Positions 33,747 to 44,600 of a stretch of 64,000 nt of DNA are shown here, one piece after another (positions within the stretch are counted from its first letter, which is position 1; each line of letters starts with the position of its first letter). Location of the stretch: assembly GCF_964340395.1 (NCBI RefSeq), contig NC_135550.1, positions 6,074,101 to 6,138,100 on the forward strand. The letters run 5' to 3'. The DNA comes from Glandiceps talaboti. Taxonomy: Eukaryota > Hemichordata > Enteropneusta > Spengelidae. The position numbers and the translations under genes were made by a program. The notes under the pieces were generated by a model, which worked only from the letters and a program-made list of their open reading frames with translations, had not been told where the DNA came from and did no database searches.

Positions 33747-35522
33747 ATGGAAGCTGATCATGGGCCATCGCACCAAAACCGATATGTATTCACGGGCCTT
33801 CCAACGTCACTTTCTAGTTGTGGACATTTTAACTTACCTCTTCAAATTTTAGCTGGTGAGACGACAGACGAATCACTGAGGCAGAAGTATGCAAGCATAA
33901 GTAAATTTTTAGAAGACGAAGTTGGTCCTATGCGAAATGCAATATTTAACATGTTGGGTGTGATCGCCTATCAACGAAAAGACGAAAGTAAAGCGCGCGA
34001 ACACTTCGACCAGGTACTGCAAACAGACCCAAGAAACCTCAATGCTTTGGCTAACATGGCGTTTGTTTATCGAAACGCGGACCAAAATGAAGAGGGAAAA
34101 GACAAAGAAAAGTTCGCGTTGTCCATCATTTCAGAGGTGGCGACAAAGGATGATCAGTAATCAGAAATTTTAGAGTCGTTCGTTGCCTCGGAGGACAAAG
34201 CTGACGAAAACCGGTCAATACCTTTGATAAGATGTGTTGCTGAGCTAGCGTATTGTCTCGCATACGACTGCTTCAACGAAACAGAAAAATTACCCCCCTG
34301 TACCGCTGAATCAGATCAGATGTTTGAATATGTCCTAAGCAGGTCGAAGACAGTTAAGTGCCTTGTCGAAGAGAGGAAGAAATGGCAGTTTCACAAGGCG
34401 ATCAATCTGTACCATAAATGGCGCAAACAAATCGAAAATTTGGAAAACAATTTCCTGAGTGAAGAGCTTCGAACTTCTCTTACAGTAATGTTGCAGCTAT
34501 TGCGTGAAGTAACCACGGGACGGCACGACCGCTTGTATATCTCAGACAGTTGGTGTTATATCGGAATGTTGTTGTATGACGGAAAGAAGTTGATAAACGA
34601 TGGTGATCCTGTGTTGAGGAATTGTCTGTGGCAGTTGAAGATATCTCACTTTTTCGATAACCCTGAGAAATGTTTCGAGGCTGTGTGTAATCTCCAAAAT
34701 GCAGCAAACCCATGGAGAGTATTGGCCAAATTTGGTAAATACATGGGACTGGGGAACAGACGGTACTGTGAAGGTTTATCTATTACTAACAAGTCTCTGA
34801 CGTTAAACCCTGACCCGTTAACAAATTGGTTTGCTTACGAAACGCGAGCCATGATACATTTGGGGTTGTATAGAGAAGAAATACGCCGCTCTCGCCGTGG
34901 CCTTGATGATAAGGACATGCTCTTGCTGGCAGAACGTGATCTTCGCTCATGCCTCGAAGTTAGATCTTTCGATCCTTGGATTCTTGGAGCAATGGCCGAG
35001 GTCCAACTATTCCTCGGCACCTCTCCCTTTTCATCGGGTGAACTTGGTGACTTTCCAGACCGCTTACAGGATAGAAACCGCGTACATCAAGCCATCAAAC
35101 TTTTTTTGGATATGGAACAGGCAGGACGTGTACATCCGGCGGATTATAAATTGTTCGGCGACTGTTACAGGTTCTTGGCTAACTATAGTTTAGCTGCCGA
35201 CGTTTACGAAAAAGGTATAAACATTTCCTCCTCTCATTTTCATGATTTTGGATGTACTAGACAATTCATCGTCTGTTTGTTTGACCTGCTAAACCAGAAA
35301 AGCGGAGACCAGCAAGGCGAACAACAGATCGTCGACAGGATCTGTGAGACAATTCGTCGACTAAAATTCACCAGTAGAATTGGTGAAGTTGTGCGAAAGA
35401 TCTCTAGAAAATTCAGAAGTGAATACGACCACGTCAACAGACAGTTCATCACTAGACATGGAATGGACATTGACCAGTTCATTCAGCAAGTGAGTGATCA
35501 GACCAACACTGCAGTGAGTTGA
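33747..35522 (+). pseudogene. TTC22: TTC22-like TPR protein with one in-frame TAA
   Basis: A single reading frame of 590 sense codons, close to human TTC22 (about 570 residues), is interrupted only by TAA at 34158-34160, codon 138. The ATG at 33747 has good context (AAAATGG). N-terminal GHFNLPLQI resembles the GHFHLEMQL region of TTC22. A TPR unit spans codons 62-95 (NMLGVIAYQRKDE...HFDQVL...DP), followed by NLNALANMAFVYRN. After the stop the frame continues (SEILESF...) into further TTC22-like sequence: WCYIGMLL near codon 269, TPR-like helices near 390-424 and 463-496. The downstream part has no suitable early ATG; its first Met is well inside the domain. TPR proteins are helical scaffolds; TTC22 function is not established. 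No introns interrupt it, unlike vertebrate TTC22, so a retrocopy or a lineage-specific intronless paralogue is possible. Nonsense allele, young pseudogene, readthrough or sequencing error cannot be separated here. Confidence 0.85.
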
Positions 35523-36029
35523 AGAGAGTAACTCAAGTAGACCAAGTTTGAGATGCCCGTACTCTACCTCTACAGTCATGGTCTGCACCACTGCATGTCG
35601 ATGGAATCACACATCTTCATGGTTCTACACGGTCATTTACTGCAGTACTGAGTATCTTACACCACGTGACTAGTTTACTAGCAGAAATTAATCTATCAGT
35701 CTATATACTCTATAATCTACTTTTTTGTGTGTGCATCATCGTGATTCCCTGAGGACATGATGATATCTTGCAAAAGACTGACATGTTTAATGTATACATG
35801 AAGCAACGTGTTTTACGTATGGAACTGTATATTCAGTACTTTTAAATTAGTTCGGAAGCCAAATACTAGTATTTGAGGTTAAAATAGATGCCATAAAACC
35901 TGTAAATCAATACAATGGAAATGTTTGACGCAACATAAATATTTATAATTTAGATATAAAGATTGATTACTTGATCAGTAATGAAAGACTAAAAACTTGA
36001 TGATTTGATAGATTAATCAATCAATGACA
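35523..36029. other. Probable 3' UTR and flank of the TTC22-like gene
   Basis: AT-rich, no ORF of note. No perfect AATAAA is seen; ACATAAATATTTATAA near 35932-35947 is the closest poly(A)-like region. Confidence 0.4.

Positions 36030-36111
<82 letters not shown>
36030..36111. repeat. (TA)n microsatellite
   Basis: About 40 uninterrupted TA units directly abutting the left end of the Penelope-like palindrome. A shorter (TA)n lies on the other side at 38495-38519. Confidence 0.97.
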
Positions 36112-36115
<4 letters not shown>

Positions 36116-36141
36116 TTGGTAGTACTGGAACTCTTTCTTGG

Positions 36142-36182
36142 GTGTAACTCGGAGTTTCACGCATATTGCGATCATCAGACAC
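36142..36182 (-). ncRNA. Hammerhead-ribozyme-like motif, left arm
   Basis: Inverted copy of the motif at 38368-38408, with the same core CTGATGA...GAAA read on the minus strand (core at 36172-36178). See the right-arm entry for the fold. Confidence 0.55.
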
Positions 36183-36383
36183 TCTGAGGCCTACTCTCTG
36201 GGTGTGCTGTATATATAGAGTGTAGACAATAGAAATACCATCACTATTGTCTGTGTCGGTGGGTAGGTGTTGTATGTGTGGAGGTGTTGGTTGTTATTGT
36301 GTGGGTTATTGGGTGCGGACAAGTAAGTGTTGGCGGGTTGTTACATGTTGGGCTTTGATGTTCCGTTAGTTAACGGATTTAGT

Positions 36384-36896
36384 TTAGGTGATAGATGCTC
36401 TATTGAAGTTGGACAAATAAAACTTATTCTCGTGTCGGCATTTGGATATCAACTCAGTTCTTTTGTTTAGTGTGGAGCTTTTGTCTGCTTTAATAATAGT
36501 TAGTTTTTCGGTTAAACACAGGTTGCATCGTTTTGTTTTATTGGTGTATGCTTGGGCTTTCTTGCTGATGGACCAGGATACGGAAAAAGGCTCATTGTTT
36601 CTTTTCAGTTTCCAAATGTGTTTTGATAGTTCTGTGCTGTTTTCGTGTTTTTCATGTTTGAATGAGTGTTTGTGGTTGGCGTATCTCTGTTTGAAGTTGT
36701 TCTCTGTTAGACCGATATATACTTTTGTTTGTTTTCCGTGGACGGTGGCTTGGTATACGATGTTTTCCGTTTGGCATTCGCCGTTCAGAGGGCAGGTGTC
36801 TTTCTGTCTGCAATTACAGGGTTTTTGGGTGGGTTTAGTTTCGCTGTTGGAGATGGTGGCGTTATGCGATTTGATTATGGTAGCCATGTTTGGCAT
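36384..36896 (-). pseudogene. GIY-YIG endonuclease fragment of the inverted PLE copy
   Basis: 170 codons identical to the C-terminal 170 residues of the plus-strand PLE ORF. It contains the Cys motif CNCRQKDTCPLNGEC and the GIY-YIG core KVYIGLTENNFKQRYANHK. The reading frame is open further upstream on the minus strand to the arm breakpoint at 37047 but has no RT domain, so it is a truncated inverted duplicate rather than a functional gene. Confidence 0.85.
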
Positions 36897-37050
36897 GCAG
36901 CTATAACTGACTTTGACATTGTTTCTGTTGAATATTTTGTGTAACTTAGAGTCTGCTGGGAAATGTTTTGTGATTAGGTTGAGGAATCGTTTGCCTACAT
37001 TGGTGGCTACGTTTTTACTGTATGGTGGGTTAAACCAGATGGTGTTTTAA

Positions 37051-38166
37051 TTAGCCAAAAAATACGGTAAAGAAAACATAGGTCTATATAGGGACGACGG
37101 ACTCGCCGCCTTCAAGAACATCACCGGAAGTAAATCAGAAAGTATCAGAAAAGACATAACTAAAACCTTCAAAGCCATGGGGTTAAAAATAACCATACTC
37201 ACCAATCTGAAAACCGTCAACTTTCTAGACATAACGCTCAACCTCAACAACGGTAAATATTACCCTTACAGGAAACCCAACGACAACCCCATGTACATAC
37301 ACACGCAGTCTAACCACCCACCCAGCATCATCAAGAACATATCGTCAGCCATCGGCCGTAGAATTTCCGACATATCATCCGACGAACACATCTTCAACCA
37401 GGCAGCCCCACTGTACCAAAATGCACTAAAAACCAGCGGCCACAAAGAGAACATCACGTACACCAGCACCCCGACGCAGAAAAACAAGAAAAACAGAAAT
37501 AGAAACACCATCTGGTTTAACCCACCATACAGTAAAAACGTAGCCACCAATGTAGGCAAACGATTCCTCAACCTAATCACAAAACATTTCCCAGCAGACT
37601 CTAAGTTACACAAAATATTCAACAGAAACAATGTCAAAGTCAGTTATAGCTGCATGCCAAACATGGCTACCATAATCAAATCGCATAACGCCACCATCTC
37701 CAACAGCGAAACTAAACCCACCCAAAAACCCTGTAATTGCAGACAGAAAGACACCTGCCCTCTGAACGGCGAATGCCAAACGGAAAACATCGTATACCAA
37801 GCCACCGTCCACGGAAAACAAACAAAAGTATATATCGGTCTAACAGAGAACAACTTCAAACAGAGATACGCCAACCACAAACACTCATTCAAACATGAAA
37901 AACACGAAAACAGCACAGAACTATCAAAACACATTTGGAAACTGAAAAGAAACAATGAGCCTTTTTCCGTATCCTGGTCCATCAGCAAGAAAGCCCAAGC
38001 ATACACCAATAAAACAAAACGATGCAACCTGTGTTTAACCGAAAAACTAACTATTATTAAAGCAGACAAAAGCTCCACACTAAACAAAAGAACTGAGTTG
38101 ATATCCAAATGCCGACACGAGAATAAGTTTTATTTGTCCAACTTCAATAGAGCATCTATCACCTAA
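37051..38166 (+). pseudogene. Penelope-like RT (C-terminal part) with GIY-YIG endonuclease, 5' truncated
   Basis: The frame opens just after the palindrome breakpoint (an in-frame TAA spans it) and runs 371 codons to the stop at 38166. The first part encodes the last piece of the RT: IGLYRDDGLA with the catalytic YxDD-type Asp pair (37087-37098). The first ATG (37177) is downstream of this. A linker follows, then a Cys cluster (CNC...DTCPLNGEC, residues 187-200 counted from that ATG), then the GIY-YIG nuclease core (VYIGLTENNFKQRY from residue 218) and a C-terminal CNLCLTEKLTI block. Palm motifs A and B and the RT N-terminus are missing, so it cannot retrotranspose by itself. The remaining frame has no stops, which suggests recent insertion. 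Confidence 0.9.
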
Positions 38167-38367
38167 ACTAAATCCGTTAACTAACGGAACATCAAAGCCC
38201 AACATGTAACAACCCGCCAACACTTACTTGTCCGCACCCAATAACCCACACAATAACAACCAACACCTCCACACATACAACACCTACCCACCGACACAGA
38301 CAATAGTGATGGTATTTCTATTGTCTACACTCTATATATACAGCACACCCAGAGAGTAGGCCTCAGA

Positions 38368-38408
38368 GTGTCTGATGATCGCAATATGCGTGAAACTCCG
38401 AGTTACAC
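38368..38408 (+). ncRNA. Type I hammerhead-ribozyme-like motif in the PLE 3' region
   Basis: The order fits a hammerhead: helix I strand GTGT (38368-38371), core CTGATGA (38372-38378), helix II CGCA/TGCG with a 3-nt loop (38380-38390), GAAA (38392-38395), a minimal helix III (A-U and C-G closing a 5-nt loop), cleavage triplet GTT (38402-38404), then ACAC (38405-38408) closing helix I. Type I hammerheads are known in Penelope-like elements. One weakness is a T-T apposition where helix II normally starts with a Watson-Crick pair. Activity is unproven. Confidence 0.65.
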
Positions 38409-38520
38409 CCAAGAAAGAGTTCCAGTACTACCAAAACTATTACGCTCTGCCACTGCGGTATAGAGCACTGTCTTAGCAGATTGATACTCACCGAGTTATA
38501 TATATATATATATATATATT

Positions 38521-39402
38521 TCATTAAGTAATTATGTGTGTGTTTCACAAAACACCCACGAGTTCCTTCATATCACCATATAGTATGGTGATTTACACGG
38601 TGATTTCAACAAGATTTGATGACGTCACTGCCACACACATACGTAGTGGCAGTTAAATTGGTATGGTATAGCAGATTTTCAATCCAAAAACATATTTTCA
38701 TAATATTAGAATATTTAGAATAATTAGATTTTTTACATTCTGTGAGATTTGCGATTTCGATAAAAAATCATGTATGTTTCGGTCTATCTAAAGGGGAGGG
38801 AGAGTCGGTTAACACTAGTGCTTTATTAACTATATGAATACATAGGATTGAAAATATTACTTAAAATTGGTGAGTATTAATGTCAAAATATATTTCATAA
38901 CAATATGTATGTGGCCAAATTATTTACACTTCAAAACTAAACCCAGTCTCAGTAGTATTTGTATTTATTAGAAAATACAAAACTGGTTAAACTTGGGCTT
39001 TTTAAAAGCATTCTTTCCTTGAATAAAGCGTTTTTAAAAACACACACAGCTCAGTGTTCCTTTGTGTGATGGAATGATAACATGACTGGGTGCATCATTG
39101 CAAACAGATGGTAACCGTAGGAGACTAGTATTAAACTAGGAAAAGGGAAGTTGAGGACATTGTCCTTTACAAAATCTGAAATGAATAACAAATTCAAAGA
39201 CTTTGAAGTTATGGGACTAAAATAAATCTCCCAAAGGGACTGGTGGCAGTCTAGCATGTGGTAAGAATACCAATGTTGAGACTGTTAATTTGGTGATAAT
39301 AAGTTACAAGACTAATTTTCAATTCTTTTAGTCGTGTATGTTTGATGAAAAGTGATGTATACCTTATCACTATTAGTCATTTGAGTGAAGCTTTGACCGT
39401 GT
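38521..39402. other. Non-coding stretch, nothing recognised
   Basis: AT-rich sequence with no supported gene or element. Confidence 0.5.
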
Positions 39403-39455
39403 ATGTATGTATGTATGTATGTATGTATGTATGTATGTATGTATGTATGTATGTA

Positions 39456-39512
<57 letters not shown>

Positions 39513-39518
39513 ATGTAA
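39403..39518. repeat. (TATG)n and (TG)n microsatellite
   Basis: About 15 TATG units, then about 16 TG units, then TATG again. It generates long meaningless His-Thr and Tyr-Val/Cys-Met frames on both strands. Confidence 0.97.
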
Positions 39519-39522
39519 TTCA

Positions 39523-39600
39523 GTACCGTAGCCTGGGGGGGGGGGGGGGCAAGGGGGGCAGCTGCCCCCCTGACATTTTGGAAAAAAGAAATATTTACGT
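39523..39600. mobile_element. Possible end of an hAT-like element
   Basis: CAGTACCGTAGCCTGG followed by poly-G and GGGGCAGCTGCCCCCC resembles ends of hAT-like elements in style. A comparable CAGGGCCGTACCTG with poly-G occurs at 39783-39820. No paired end or target duplication identified. Confidence 0.25.
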
Positions 39601-40750
39601 GACGATTCATAGCATGCGCGATTTAAATTGATGGTTCACTATTGACTGTACACTGACTCCTCGCTGATCTGTGTCTTATATCTCTATTGTACACTGGCTT
39701 AACTTTGAATAAAAATGTGTCCAGTTAAAAATTGTAACTTTTTGCAGCAAATTTAAAATTGTTGTGCGGGAAAGTACAAAACAGGGCCGTACCTGACCAA
39801 ATTGCCGGGGGGGGGGGGTGCAGAACTTTGTCTTGGTGCAATCATGCATTTAAAATTTAGCATACGCAATTAAATATCATATGTAAGGACAGAAAAAAAA
39901 ATGCTGGTCAACGGGTAACCTAACCCATCACATTGGGTATGTAGGTCGACTTCATTTTTTCACAATGCTTGACAAGGATAATACAAACCATATATGATAG
40001 CAAAATATTTTAGGTCAAGTTTAGATAGAACTTATTCAGTCATCTTGATACTATCTCATGCAATTTGTCTGCATAGCTACAGTTAGAAATTCTCTTCACT
40101 AGCGTGACGGAAGCACTTTATCGATAATTATAAATTAGCATAAAATTACCAAAAGTTGAGGTTTTGATGCTGTATAGTCACCAGTAACTTTCCTGACAAG
40201 ACAACAGATGCACGAAAAAAAATAAGTTACCGTCGATAATTTGCAAGATTTTAATCGTGTCCACCCACAGAAAACTGGTATGCCAGGTCGGTAAATATAC
40301 ATTTTGGGTGTGAGCGTAGTGAAAAGCGCCACCACCAGTCAGTGTAACGATAAAAGAAGTAAAGAGCACGAGCTCCGACACTTTTATTTCAAAGATGTCT
40401 TTGGTCACTGTGACAGCGCCCTCTTTCCAAATTGTTCTGCTTTCAACGTGACTATCTTGATTTTGTATATTATACACTGAAAGTGTTCTTTAATTGTGAA
40501 GAATTGTTTTGCTTGAATGATTATTGTTATTTTTATGCTGGTCACGGTATGGACTTGAAGTGGTCATCGGATACTACTAGGAGATAATACCAAATATTAC
40601 AATGAGTCTATAAGTGAACAAATAGGTAAACTTATCAAACAATACTTTATTGATGCAAATCGAAACAGAAAAAAACTTTCTTAAAACTAATATAGAATAG
40701 TTTAGAGGTTAGATCTAAGTTCTGACTACTAACATTTGAAGCGCGTTTTT
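39601..40750. other. Non-coding stretch, nothing firmly recognised
   Basis: Contains the poly-G tract at 39808-39818. Overlapping minus-strand frames at 40135-40477 have no recognisable domain. Confidence 0.45.
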
Positions 40751-40754
40751 TTCT

Positions 40755-40815
40755 CTCTCGCGCTCCCTCCCTCCCTCCCTCCCTCCCTCCCTCCCCCTCT
40801 CTCTCTCTCCCTCTG
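40755..40815. repeat. CCCT/CT-rich tract
   Basis: Runs of CTCTCTCG, then CCCTCCCTCC, then CTCTCTCT on the plus strand. Confidence 0.9.
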
Positions 40816-40982
40816 TTCGTATGTTCTTACCTTCCTTTGGTTTCTTTGTTTGTTTTGTTTGTTCCGGAATGTGATTATACTAGTCATATCTTCTCCAAAT
40901 TTTTAGTAGTGTATGTATTTTATTGTTTTGTTAGTGCTGCTCCTAACATGCTTAGTGAGCCTCTGATACAAAAAGGGTGCAA

Positions 40983-41012
<30 letters not shown>
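40816..41012 (+). mobile_element. 3' tail of a LINE
   Basis: T-rich sequence followed by CTCCTAACATGCTTAGTGAG, a GATACAAAAAGGGTGC block and (AATA)n of about eight units. The short tandem tail resembles CR1/L2-type LINE ends. Only the 3' end is present. Confidence 0.5.
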
Positions 41013-41014
<2 letters not shown>

Positions 41015-41430
41015 AATACTCATTGAAACATATGTTATCCCAGGAAACATAATATAAAAAGCATGTTGATCTTGCAAAACTTATTAATATTTTAAAATGT
41101 AACATAATTTTAGCATAAATGTACAAGTCGATGTGTCTTTATAGTGCTCACAATTAAGTAGGCGTGTACTAGCATAGCGTTCACGATGCATCGCAACAAT
41201 ACATCCATGGCAGACTTAAAACGAGAAAAAAGGGGCCGATGAATTTGACGTGAGCGAGATATTTCGTTTTTGTGTCACGTTTCTATCGTATAGCAGTGTT
41301 AGATTTCTGTAATTGGTGTTTTGGAAAAACAAGCTTTTCTGCTTTCACAAAAAGTAAATCAATTAATCATTAATTTTGTGGCGCTTTCTACGTGTTGACT
41401 TAGTTTCTTACCCAGTATGCACATCGCACA

Positions 41431-41460
41431 ACTTCCGCTGGTGTAGCCCAACTTCCGGAT
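41431..41460 (+). promoter_or_regulatory. Paired ETS-type sites upstream of the 41.5-kb exon
   Basis: ACTTCCGCTG (41431-41440) and ACTTCCGGAT (41451-41460) match ETS/GABP-type sites common in TATA-less promoters. No TATA box is seen. They lie about 90-120 bp upstream of the start codon. Confidence 0.45.
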
Positions 41461-41548
41461 TCGGCACACGCCAACGTTGGTTCAGTATTCTCAGTGTTTT
41501 CGCGGTTTCAAAAGTTTTTTGCATGTCTTACATCACACGGATGTCAGC

Positions 41549-41644
41549 ATGATTCGGCGCAAAGTCCGGTTTCTCTTGATTCTTGCCGTTTTGTGGTTTG
41601 TGGGCTTCGGTATTTACATCTTCAACTCGGAAAGCGACGATCGG
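41549..41644 (+). CDS. First coding exon of a type II Golgi membrane protein, GALNT2-like
   Basis: ATG at 41549 has A at -3. Thirty-two codons follow and end exactly at a consensus donor GTAAGT (41645), phase 0. The peptide begins MIRRKVRFLL, continues as an uncharged helix rich in Leu, Val, Trp, Phe and Gly (residues 8-25), then turns polar (NSESDDR): the short basic tail, signal anchor and stem of a type II Golgi enzyme. It aligns by eye with the N-terminus of polypeptide GalNAc-transferase 2 (Arg-Arg-rich start, FLW-like helix, Gly-Ile-x-Tyr). Those enzymes start mucin-type O-glycosylation. A 10-codon uORF (41522-41551) overlaps the start and may dampen translation. No further exon was found downstream, so intron 1 would span more than 22 kb. 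Other Golgi transferases are possible. Confidence 0.55.
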
Positions 41645-41650
41645 GTAAGT

Positions 41651-44600
41651 AATAAACATTGACACGAACGGAATAGCGTTACACACTTTTTTGCACTGAA
41701 CATTTCTTGTCACTTATTGTAGTGAACGGCCGACAAACTTTGTTCTTATACTACAGTGATCCTGTATGCATACAGTTTGTCTTCAATAATGACAAGGTCT
41801 GTGAAGGACGTCATTGGTTGCGATCTTTTACATTCATTTTGTCTTTGTTTTTTTAAAACCCCAATCTTCCGTGATCTTGATACCACGACACGGACGCTGT
41901 GCTGTACTTCGGGTCAGCTGGAAGTTTATTTTACTTGGGAGGGCAGCTCGTATTTGCATAGACGAGATGGGGTCATGTTTAGTAGGGGAAGATTAACACT
42001 AAAAGATACCATTCCAATAGTCTGGCACCCTTGTTTACATGTAATAAGATATCGACTGTCTGCATTCATCGTGAACGCTTTGACTTCAGAAGTTAGATGG
42101 GAACAGAACTGACGTTGGTATTGAATAAAATGGAAAAGAAAACATGAACGTATCCGTGGTACTATTCCAAACGAGTTTTCAAATTGATTGTGACCCCAAT
42201 CGGAATGTTGCCTTGGTTCGCTCGACAATCACAATGAACCCTGATTGATTTTGTACGTAACAGATTGGTGTAATGACTAAAGCAACAAAGGACATGTTTG
42301 TAACAGGTTCTGTTCGTCAGTGCTTCGATGTTGGCAGTTGCAATATTGAAAAGTCAAATGAGTCTGTGTATTTGGATAGAATGATAATATCCAAAAGGAA
42401 GCTGTGCCTGCATGCTGATGCTATTTTTGGCCATGTTGCCACAACAGCCATTTTTGTGTTCCTCTGATAAAAAAAATCACAAAAAAAAATATATACAGAA
42501 ATTAAAATTAAAATGTCCTAAACCGGGGAAGGAAGGGGTTAGAATTTTAACTTTATAGTAGTGTCATTCGATCAGTGTAAAGGGAGATATTGATTTTGAC
42601 TAGCAACTGAATGGTACATTACTTTAATATTTAATTTTAACAGCTGTCATGAAAATATTCTGCAGCCCACGTAAATTTACCAACTTTGTGAATATAATGA
42701 GTACTGTGGAAAATGTACTATCGGCAAACTAACTTCACATAAACAACAGCAATAATACTAATAGTTTGTTTGTGTGTCTGTTTTACTGAAACTGAAACTA
42801 TTACTTTTGTTGCATATCGGGTAGATCACACAAGTAGGTGATGGCGGTGTGTTGGTTATGTGTCAAGACCACTAAACAAGGGATGATGTTATGTAGTTAT
42901 AATCACCCTATAATGAAGATAGTGTAATTAACACTGAACAAGATTGAATGTTCTGCTACTTGAGAAAAGCTTATTATTACACAAACACCACCATACTGTA
43001 CTGCGTAATTACATCAACATTCAGTTGATAGCTTTGTTATCAACATATTGCAGTAAGTTGTAGTTGGCGTCAGTGTTTGGTTACCGATAGTTGATGTGTC
43101 ATTGTTATACTTTGGTCAAGTCACTGATTCATTGAGGTAAGGTTTTACTGTGTAGATTTATGGAAAGTTACATTTCTCACATCTGCCGGGATCCCAGTAC
43201 ATACTATTTTACATACACATTATGATATATGATATCTGTACAAGATCTTAAACGGGGCAAGTACGTAGAAAAAAAAATAGCATGAAGAAAGAATGAACAT
43301 GAAAAAGAAGTAAACTCCAAATCCATTACTACATGTATATTATAAATACACATTCAGAGTATTACATGTATGTGAAAAGAGGAGAATCGTCGAGTGATTT
43401 TCTAATCCAATAAAACATTTACATATGTATAATACACATACAAGGCAGCTTACAAAGTTTGCCCCTTGTATTGATCATGTCTTTTTACAATGCAGAGCAA
43501 TTTGCCTTTGAAGTTTTTACCACAGAATGAACTAACAGCGTCACCTCATTTTTAATCAAAATCAGTTTAGCCGAAAAGGCCAAATATTCCTTGACTATTT
43601 GAAAATAAAATGTACAACAACATGAAAAAACATCAAAACCTAGGACAAAACACAAGATTACTGATAAAACAGAGACAGAGAGGAAACACCACAAACTATG
43701 AAATGGAACAGCTGACACTGCAGTAGTACTGTATATGACTTTCAAAATATAAAAGATAGGCAAAATAAAATTACCTAGCTGCTACATGTGCATGTAGGCT
43801 AGTATGATTGTGAAAACAGGATTTTAGAAACCAAGGTTCGTAGTCCCAAGCATCAGAACTGAAAACATACAATGTAACTTGCCTCATTCATTAATCTTTA
43901 CCACTGTAGTACAAGTCCTTGTGTGTTATTTTTAAAGTCTATTGTATTGGTAAGTTTAGCCGCTTACAGCTTGTATGAAAGTGGGTATTGCCAATAGCTG
44001 TTTTACATTGTACATGTGTACCTACCACATATCATTGATTCCTTTGTTTTCTACGATTTTACAAAGTTCAAACACTTGGTTCATAAAACTTATGGTTGGC
44101 AAGTTACATGTACATGTATTCAGTAGGAGGGAGCTGTAAAGAATTGTATGTTTAGCCACACTGAAAAAAAACCAACATGTACATGTAGAGGAGTTTGGTG
44201 TTGATCCACCCCCCACCCCACCCACCTCCCACCCATCTACCCCGTTATTCCTACACCTCATATACATGTAGAATATTTCATGTACAGAATCTGAATGTTC
44301 CAAGAATGAACTGTTTCCACTTTCAAATGAAAACCCATACATGTAACTCAGTGTATCTTTTGATTCACACTTCCAATGTATTGCTGAATCAAATAACCAT
44401 ACAGACATTTCTGTACATGTATGTTATTTTGCTAAATAGAATGCTACTTTGATTGTTGTTTGAGGCATCCCTCCCCCTATACATGTATTAGGTAATATTT
44501 TGAGGTTTTCAATCCACGAGAGAAACATTTCTTTGTGTTGTAAAGAAACCACAATTTTCAAATATTGAAATAGCGTATTATGGTTGTTCCCTAAAGACTC

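Larger units (their letters stand above)
36110..38440. mobile_element. Penelope-like element arranged as a palindrome
   Basis: A 5'-truncated Penelope-like retroelement on the plus strand (37049-38440) is preceded by an inverted copy of its last 938 bp. The arms 36110-37047 and 37503-38440 show no indels (coordinates of paired bases always sum to 74550) and I saw no mismatches in the stretches compared. The 455-bp centre (37048-37502) occurs once. PLEs commonly insert as partial or inverted tandem copies. Each arm carries the 3' coding end with the GIY-YIG endonuclease and a terminal hammerhead-like motif. It sits between (TA)n tracts. An assembly-generated inversion remains possible. Confidence 0.88.

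Noticed and set aside
33463-33852. 129-codon frame just upstream of and overlapping the TTC22-like start
   Set aside because: A different frame from the gene, with no family resemblance and a composition typical of non-coding AT-rich DNA.
36442-36906. Plus-strand 154-codon frame (and its mirror at 37644-38108, minus)
   Set aside because: Antisense shadow of the PLE endonuclease; the same shadow occurs in both arms.
39377-39631. His-Thr and Tyr-Val/Cys repeat frames
   Set aside because: Translation of TATG/TG microsatellites.
42273-42467. Possible second exon of the GALNT2-like gene
   Set aside because: An AACAG acceptor-like site precedes it, but the 64-codon frame lacks any GalNAc-transferase motif and has no donor.
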